Positions 25,401 through 34,400 of a stretch of 64,000 nucleotides of DNA are shown in pieces. The position numbers and the translations under genes were made by a program. The stretch is from the NCBI RefSeq assembly GCF_963855985.1, contig NC_087099.1, positions 4,370,001 to 4,434,000 on the forward strand, in the 5' to 3' direction. Under the pieces are notes generated by a model. The model made no database searches and was not told the DNA's origin. It was given only the letters and a program-made list of their open reading frames with translations. The DNA is from Ostrinia nubilalis (taxonomy: Eukaryota; Arthropoda; Insecta; Lepidoptera; Crambidae). Numbering within the stretch: the first letter of the stretch is position 1; each line of letters opens with the position of its first letter.

Positions 25401-28400
25401 GGAGTCGGTTTTATTTTTTTTTATAAAATTTTACTTATTTCTTGCTTTTTAGTTAACTAATTATTACCTTGATGTTACCACTGAAGGTAGGCAGTACACT
25501 GAGACCAAAAAAAATTGGTTCATAATCGGCGGAGATATTGCGTATAAAAAAGTTCATCCCCAATTTTCCACCCTTGGGGGTGAAATATTTTCTTCAAATT
25601 CGCATGAAACCACCCTTTTGATAATACCTATTCAACAAAAAAATAATCGTTCAAATTGGTTTATAATCGGCGGAGATATTGCGTATAAAAAAGTTCATCC
25701 CCAATTTTCCACCCTTGGGGGTTGTTTTTTTTATTATTAAATTTAAATGGGACCACCCTTGAGGTATTACCTATACGCCGAAAAAAGATTTGTTCAAATC
25801 GGTTCATAATTGGCGGAGTTATCGCGTAACAAACATAGAAAAAAAAAAAAAAAAAAAAAAAAACATACGGGTCGAATTGAGAACCTCCTCCTTTTTTGAA
25901 GTCGGTTGAAAAGCACCCTACAACTCAGATGACGTCATCACCTGGCGGCGTGCGGTGCGCGCTGGGCGCCGGCAGCTGGGCCGCGACGCCGAACCCGCCC
26001 AGCTTGACCGGCGCGCAGTTGTCGCGGTGGATTATATCGTTCATGGCAGTAGCGGAGCAATTGTATTATCTCAGTCACGAATGAAGACTCAGAACTCAGA
26101 TACGACGCATTATAATGGAAGCACAAGGACTCAGATAGCACGCAGTGCGGCCGCACGTCGCGGTGTACTATAGCGTTCGCGGCAGGAGCGGAGACAGTTT
26201 AAGACAAAGATTGTGACCTCAGTCACTAATGAAGGAGAATGCTTGAATAATAGAAGCTTAAGGCCGGGTAACAGAGAAAATGGCGAAAATGAGGTTTTCA
26301 TTTTTCATTTTTGAGGTACTAAACAGTAAAATAAAAGGCTAAGATTTTTTTTGGGCATAGTTGAGGATATTTTCTAGGGCTATTAACGGATGGAAACACG
26401 ATTTGATGAAGTTGACTCGATAGAATAAATTCCCAAAGTTACCTCTATTCGTTTTCTAATTATGGTTTTATTTTTAAAATAAGCGATTTGAGATTCTGAA
26501 TCTTTTACTAAACTAAAGTTCAGAAATAACTTGAGGGCTTTTAACGGATGAAATTTTTATATTGCGTCTTATTTAGTTACTATGTTAAAAAATGTGGAAA
26601 AAATCGCCCATGACGGCTTCGACAATCTCAATCAGTCGCGCGGTGGCGCTTACGGAGGACGGACGCGTGCCAGTTTTTTGGCCGTGACAGTTCTCGATTT
26701 GTCAATATTTTTGACAATGATGACTTTGATGAGTCACAGTATAATAATACCAGTGTTACTGGAGAAAGCTAAAATTTTTGATAATTAAGAATTCTGAATT
26801 TTGTCTACCTATTGAAATTTAAATCGTTGGCATCCTTTTAAACTAAGACTCTACTCATGATACATTCCTCAAATATGAGACAAAACCAATGAGTTAAAAT
26901 TACATTTTAATAGTACCTACATACAATCGTCTTCACTTTAGAAGAGCACACTGACACAAATAAATAATAAAAAATTAGGTCAGTGGGTCAAATATAGGGG
27001 CAGCTGCACGTCACTGAAAGACGATTCTGTTTACTCGGCATCTGGGCTGGAGAACATGAATCCTTGCTTACAGATGCAGATGTAAATAGAGTTATAATTG
27101 GACAAATTTTACATGAAATGTTTAACAGAACTCAGTTAAAAGACACATACATGGAATACCAATAAGGTTGCGGAGGGAAAGCTACCTATTATAAACTAGC
27201 GGCCGCCCGCGACTTCGTTCACGTGGGCCTCGTTTTACCCCCGTTAGATATGATGTTTTACCTCATTTTACCCATGTTGATAGATGGCGTTTCACGGTTT
27301 CCCCCGAATGAATATTTACGAACGTCATACCGTAGTTTGTCCAGTGCTGTAGATTTTAACCAATGACGATAGATGGCGCTTTTAGACACGTCTTATTTAT
27401 TTATTGAAATTTATTTGCCACATATCGTCATAATGTTAATCTGGGTTATAAACAATAATACTGTAAAGTTTCAACAAAATCCGTTCAGTAGTTTTTGCGT
27501 GAAAGAGTAACAAACATCCAGACATCATGACATCCAGACATCCAAACTTTCGCCTTTATAATATTAGTAGGATATTTCACAATCCAAACTAATATTTACT
27601 ATTTAGCATTTACTTACAGTAAATATTAGTTTGGATCGTGAAATATTCAAAATAAAAAAAAGAATAAAACAAAATAGGGTTTCAAATTACCTATCTATAA
27701 TCTAATATTATAAAGAGGTAAAGTTTGTGTGTTTGTATATTATTTTGTTAAATTGTAAGGGGTAATCTCGGGATCTACTGAACTGATTTCAAAAAATCTT
27801 TCACCAATAGAAAGCCACATTATATCTGAGTGTAATAGGTTATATAAAAACCAAAAAATTCCACGCGGGCGAAGCGGCGGGCGGAAAGCTAGTTTATTTA
27901 TAATTATGTAAGAGCATAATTATTAAAGTCGAAGTCAAACATTCTTTATTTGTGTGGACCTATATTAACGAGAGATTACAAGAGATTACAAGGCGTCAAA
28001 TATTTCAAGAAAAAAATTAAAAACTATTATAAAGCTAAATTTTGCTCTCATGGAGCCTTTACCTACTCTGACAAATTAAGACTTAGAGAAGAAACTAATA
28101 ATAAAACTATTTAACTGTCCTGCAATGAAAAGCTTGATCGGGTACAACACCTCAAGTTATTTCAGAACTTGATTTCATTAAAAGACTCCGAATATCAAAT
28201 CGCTTAGGTATCTAAAGTCAAACGATTCTGAAATGTCAAGTTGACTAATGAATAACCCATTAAGATAGTAGCGCCCTCCTGTCAATGACATACCTGGAAC
28301 GATAGAGTTTTGAACAACTAATAAAAATGCTTTGTCCTAAATGACTGACGGATATCGTAGAGACCTGAAAGTTGGAAGGTGTGTTCTTTTTATGACGTAG

Positions 28401-31400
28401 GCATCTCATAAGAAAAGATTTTCCGAAATGGGGTCATGAAATGAAGGGGGTGAAAAAAGGGGGCAAAGTTTGTATGGGACAAAGTGATTCCTTGGCTCAA
28501 TCTACTTGAAATTTAGTTTAACAATACCTTAATATAATTCATGAAAGACGTGTGGAACGAGTAGAAAGTAATTTTGGCAGTCATTTTCTTCGAAGTTGAT
28601 ATCAATACTACTTAGTGCCTTTGATTTAATTACTTTTTATTTTTACAAGTGTTTGAAAAATCCATTTCAGATTGTGTTCAATGTCAAGTGAAATCTCAAA
28701 TTGAAATGTCTCAATCTCAATGAGGAGACTCTGTATTTATTCCTAGAATTCCCCAAACACCGTCAAATTACCCTTTCGAATTGTGAGTGTGACGCTTGAA
28801 GGGAAGGAAGTCAACCTAACCTAACCAACTGCGTATTTCTATACTGTGTAGCTGGAAATTGTGGCGGGAGCTCTTTGACGCGCTGTTTTCGGCGAAGAAT
28901 TGCGCGCGCAGATTTTGACAGCGCGAAATACCTACTTTAGAAGAAATACCAAGCCTTAAGGATTCGAATAAGTCACTCAAAGACGCTAACTGACTCAGAT
29001 ATTCTACTTGACAAAAAAAGAACGACCTAGATACGTCACCAGTAACTCAGATGCATCACTCAATAAATGAGTACGATACGTCACTCAATAAATAACTTAG
29101 GTAAGTCACTCAAATGACTCAGATACGTCACTATAAATGAGTCGGATACGTCACTATAAATGACTCGGATACGTCACTCTATAAATGACTCGGATACGAC
29201 ACTAAATGACTCGGATACGACACTAAATGACTCGGATACGACACTCAATAAATGACTCGGATACGTCACTCTATAAATGACTCGGATATGTCACTAAATG
29301 ACTCGGATACGTCACTAAATGACTCGGATACGTCACTAAATGACTCGGATACGTCACTCAATAAATGACTTGGATGGGTCACTCTATAAATGACTCGGAT
29401 ATGTCACTAAATGACTCGGATACGTCACTCTATAAATAACTCAGGTAAGCCACTCAAATGACTCAGATACGTCACTCCAAAAACGACTCATACACGTCAC
29501 AAAAAATGACTCAGATACGTCACTCAAAAATTACTCACATACGTCTCTCTATTAAAATGTCTCTTTTTTGACAGAATAGGTTCTCAAAAAGCACCCAATG
29601 ACTCAGCTGACGTCATCACCTGGCGGCGTGCGATGCGCGTTCGGCGCGGGCAGCTGTGCGGCGACGCCGAACCCGCCCAGCTTGACCGGCGCGCAGTTGT
29701 CGCGCCCGGCCAGCAGCACGCAGCGCGGCCGCACGGCGCGGTGCACTATGGCGTTCGCGGCAGTAGCGGAGACAGTTTGAGACAAGAGTTGTGACGTCAG
29801 TCACTAATGAAGGAGAATGCTTGATAATGGAAGCACAAAGACTCAGATACGTCACCCATAGAAGCACGACCTAGATTACGTCACCAATAACTCAAGATAC
29901 GTCACTCAAAAATTACTCGGATACGTCACTCTATAAATGACTCGGTTATGTCACTAAATGACTCGGATACGTCACTCTATAAATGACTCGGATATGTCAC
30001 TAAATGACTCGGATACGTACGTCACTCAATAAATGAATCGGATACGTCACTCTATAAATGACTCGGATACACTATAAGTAACTCGGATACGTCACACTAT
30101 AAATGACTCGGATATGTCACTAAATGACTCGGATACGTCACTCTATAAATGACTCGGATATGTCACTAAATGACTCGAATACGTCACTCTATAAATGACT
30201 CGGATATGTCATTAAATGACTCGGATATGTCACTAAAAATGACTCGGATACGTCACTCAAATGACTCAGATACGTCACTCAAATTACCAGATACGTCACT
30301 CGAATTACTCAGATACGTCACTCAAAAATGACTCTGATAAATCACTACAAAATGACTCAGATATGTCACTCAAAAATTACTCAGATACGTCTCTCTATTA
30401 AAATGTCTCTTTTTTGACAGAATAGGTTCTCAAAAAACGCCCAATGACTCAGATGACGTCATCACCTGGCGGCGTGCGGTGCGCGCTGGGCGCGGGCAGC
30501 TGTGCGGCGACGCCGAACCCGCCCAGCTTGACCGGCGCGCAGTTGTCGCGCCCGGCCAGCAGCACGCAGTGCGGTCGCACGTCGCGGTGCACTATATCGT
30601 TCTCGTGGCAGTAGCGAAGACAGTTTACAAGGAGGGTGGTTGTGACCTCGGTCACGAAGGAAGGAGAATGACCCAGAAAGACGTTTGCTAATGGAAGCAC
30701 AAAGAATCAGATACGTCACCCAAAGAAGCACGACCTAGATACCCAACTAACAGACCAATAACTCAAGATACGTCACTCAAAAATTACTCGGATACGTCAC
30801 TCAATAAATGACTCGGATATGTCACTCTATGACTCGGATATGTCACTAAATGACTCGGATACGTCACTAAATGACTCGGATACGTCAGTCTATAAATAAC
30901 TCGGATACGTCACTCTATAAATGACTCGGTTATGTCACTAAATGACTCGAATACGTCAGTCTATAAATGACTCGGATACGTCACTCTATAAATGTCTCGG
31001 ATACGTCACTAAATGTCTCGGATACGTCACTAAATGACTCGGATACGTCACTAAATGACTCGGATACTTCACTTTATAAATGACTCAGATACGTCACCCA
31101 ATAATGTCTCGGATACGTCACTCAACAAAATAAGTCCTAAAAGTATCTTTTTTTGCACATCTAGGTTTTAAAAAAAACGCCCAATAACTCAGATGACGTC
31201 ATCACCTGGCGGCGTGCGGTGCGCGTTCGGCGCGGGCAGCTGGGCCGCGACGCCGAACCCGCCCAGCTTGACCGGCGCGCAGTTGTCGCGCCCGGCCAGC
31301 AGCACGCAGCGCGGCCGCACGGCGCGGTGCACTATGGCGTTCGCGGCAGTTGCGAGACAGTTTACAAGGAGGGTGGTTGTGACCTCGGTCACGAAGGAAG

Positions 31401-34400
31401 GAGAATGACCCAGAAAGACGTTTGCTAATGGAAGCACAAAGAATCAGATACGTCACCCAAAGAAGCACGACCTAGATACCCAACTAACAGACCAATAACT
31501 CAAGATACGTCACTCAAAAATTACTCGGATACGTCACTCAATAAATGACTCGGATATGTCACTAAATGACTCGGATACGTCACTGTATAAATGACTCGGA
31601 TACGTCACTCAATAAATGACTCGGATACATCACTCTATAAATGACTCGGTTATGTCACTAAATGACTCGGATACGTCAGTCTATAAATGACTCGGATACG
31701 TCACTCTATAAATGTCCTGGATATATCACTCTATAAATGACTCGGTTATGTCACTAAATGACTCGGATACGTCAGTCTATAAATGACTCGGATACGTCAC
31801 TCTATAATTGACTCGGATATGTCACTAAATGACTTGGATACGTCACTCTACAAATGACTCGGATACGTCACTTTAAAAATGACTCAGATACGTCACTCAA
31901 ATGACTCAGATACGTCACTCAAATGACTCAGATACGTCACTCAAATGACTGAGATACGTCACGAAAAATGACTCGGATACGTCACTCAAATGACTCGGAT
32001 ACGTCACTCTATAAATTACTCGGATAGGTCACTTTAAAAATGACTCGGATACGTCACTCAAATGACTCAGATACGTCACTGAAATGACTCAGATACGTCA
32101 CTCAAATGACTCAGATACGTCACTCAAATGACTCAGATATGTCACTCAAATGACTCAGATATGTCACTCAAAAATGACTCTGATAAATCACTACAAAATG
32201 ACTCAGATATGTCACTCAAAAATTACTCAGATACGTCTCTCTATTAAAATGTCTCTTTTTTGACAGAATAGGTTATCAAAAAGCACCCTATGACTCAGAT
32301 GACGTCATCACCTGGCGGCGTGCGGTGCGCGTTCGGCGCGGGCAGCTGGGCCGCGACGCCGAACCCGCCCAGCTTGACCGGCGCGCAGTTGTCGCGCCCG
32401 GCCAGCAGCACGCAGCGCGGCCGCACGGCGCGGTGCACTATGGCGTTCGCGGCAGTTGCGAGACAGTTTACAAGGAGGGTGGTTGTGACCTCGGTCACGA
32501 AGGAAGGAAAATGACCCAGAAAGACGTTTGCTAATGGAAGCACAAAGAATCAGATACGTCACCCAAAGAAGCACGACCTAGATACCCAACTAACAGACCA
32601 ATAACTCAAGATACGTCACTCAAAAATTACTCGGATACGTCACTCAATAAATGACTCGGATATGTCACTAAATGACTCGGATACGTCACTGTATAAATGA
32701 CTCGGATATGTCACTAAATGACTCGGATACGTCACTCTATAAATTACTCGGATAGGTCACTCTATAAATGACTCGGATACGTCACTCTATAAATGACTCG
32801 GATAAGTCACTAAATGACTTGGATACTTCACTAAATTACTCTGATATGTCACTAAATGACTCGGATACGTCACTCAAATGACTCAGATACGTCACTCAAA
32901 AATGACTCTGATAAATCACTACAAAATGACTCAGATATGTCACTCAAAAATTACTCAGATACGTCTCTTTATTAAAATGTCTCTTTTTTGACAGAATAGG
33001 TTCTCAAAAAACGCCCAATGACTCAGATGACGTCATCACCTGGCGGCGTGCGATGCGCGTTCGGCGCGGGCAGCTGGGCCGCGACGCCGAACCCGCCCAG
33101 CTTGACCGGCGCGCAGTTGTCGCGCCCGGCCAGCAGCACGCAGCGCGGCCGCACGGCGCGGTGCACTATGTCGTTCTCGTGGCAGTAGCGAGACAGTTTA
33201 CAAGGAGGGTGACCCAGACCAGAATGACCCAGAAAGACGTTTGCTAATGGAAGCACAAAGAATCAGATACGTCACCCAAAGAAGCACGACCTAGATACCC
33301 AACTAACAGACCAATAACTCAAGATACGTCACTCAAAAATTACTCGGATACGTCACTCAATAAATGACTCGGATATGTCACTAAATGACTCGGATACGTC
33401 ACTGTATAAATGACTCGGATATGTCACTAAATGACTCGGATACGTCACTCTATAAATTACTCGGATAGGTCACTCTATAAATGACTCGGATACGTCACTC
33501 TATAAATGACTCGGATAAGTCACTAAATGACTTGGATACTTCACTAAATTACTCTGATATGTCACTAAATGACTCGGATACGTCACTCAAATGACTCAGA
33601 TACGTCACTCAAAAATGACTCTGATAAATCACTACAAAATGACTCAGATATGTCACTCAAAAATTACTCAGATACGTCTCTTTATTAAAATGTCTCTTTT
33701 TTGACAGAATAGGTTCTCAAAAAACGCCCAATGACTCAGATGACGTCATCACCTGGCGGCGTGCGATGCGCGTTCGGCGCGGGCAGCTGGGCCGCGACGC
33801 CGAACCCGCCCAGCTTGACCGGCGCGCAGTTGTCGCGCCCGGCCAGCAGCACGCAGTGTGGCCGCACGTCGCGGTGCACTATGTCGTTCTCGTGGCAGTA
33901 GCGGAGCGCTTCGAGGATCTGACGCATGTAGTGGCTGGAAGGAACAAATTGAAAGATGTTTAAACTTGTGTTTCAACCACACCAACGCGTGCGATCAAAG
34001 GCCAGTGACAGGTCGCGTGATCTGACATAGGTCATTGGCCTTTGATGGCGATCTGCACGCGTTGGTGTGGTTGAAGATTTAGAAGTCACGATAGCCGAAC
34101 GGTGAAGGGGTCGGACTGGCCGACTTAAGATCCGAGGAACGCGGGTTCGAATCCCACCGCCGCTCGAGTATTGTGGTGAGCCCACTCGTACGTAACACAA
34201 GCATAATTATTTAGCTTACCACGAGGGGCTAACGAATCGGAATTTGTATTGCACAAATTACTAATAATCTTTAAAAAAAACTTTACTTCGAAGAAGGTTA
34301 TCCAGAAATGGCGAAGAATTTACTTCGCGATATGAATAGATTTTATCCCAAACTGAGACATAGTTAATCCAACCACTTGTCTACTTAACTAACAGAAGGC

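Larger units (their letters stand above)
28935..33745. repeat. TGACTC/TACGTCA minisatellite, main field (with exon-5 copies inside)
   Basis: Five long tracts (about 28935-29600, 29850-30430, 30760-31190, 31500-32290, 32600-33025) and a sixth at 33320-33745 alternate with exon-5 tail copies. This gives a higher-order repeat of about 0.7-1.1 kb. The last two higher-order units (starting near 32.3 and 33.0 kb) are nearly identical. Each base unit carries TGACTC(A/G) and TACGTCA words. Confidence 0.85.

Noticed and set aside
28810..28830. Telomere-type CCTAA repeats
   Set aside because: Only about two and a half CCTAA units; too short to mean an interstitial telomere.
9012..33745. CRISPR-like arrays
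   Set aside because: Repeats are head to tail with no unique spacers and sit inside an animal gene.
23650..33985. Several separate small kinase genes
   Set aside because: Each has only the exon-5 tail of CASK with a donor and no other kinase exon. They are intronic copies, not genes.
34091..34165. tRNA gene
   Set aside because: Box A- and B-like sequences are present, but the acceptor arm cannot pair and the sequence continues into a SINE body; the same applies to 55008 and 4737.
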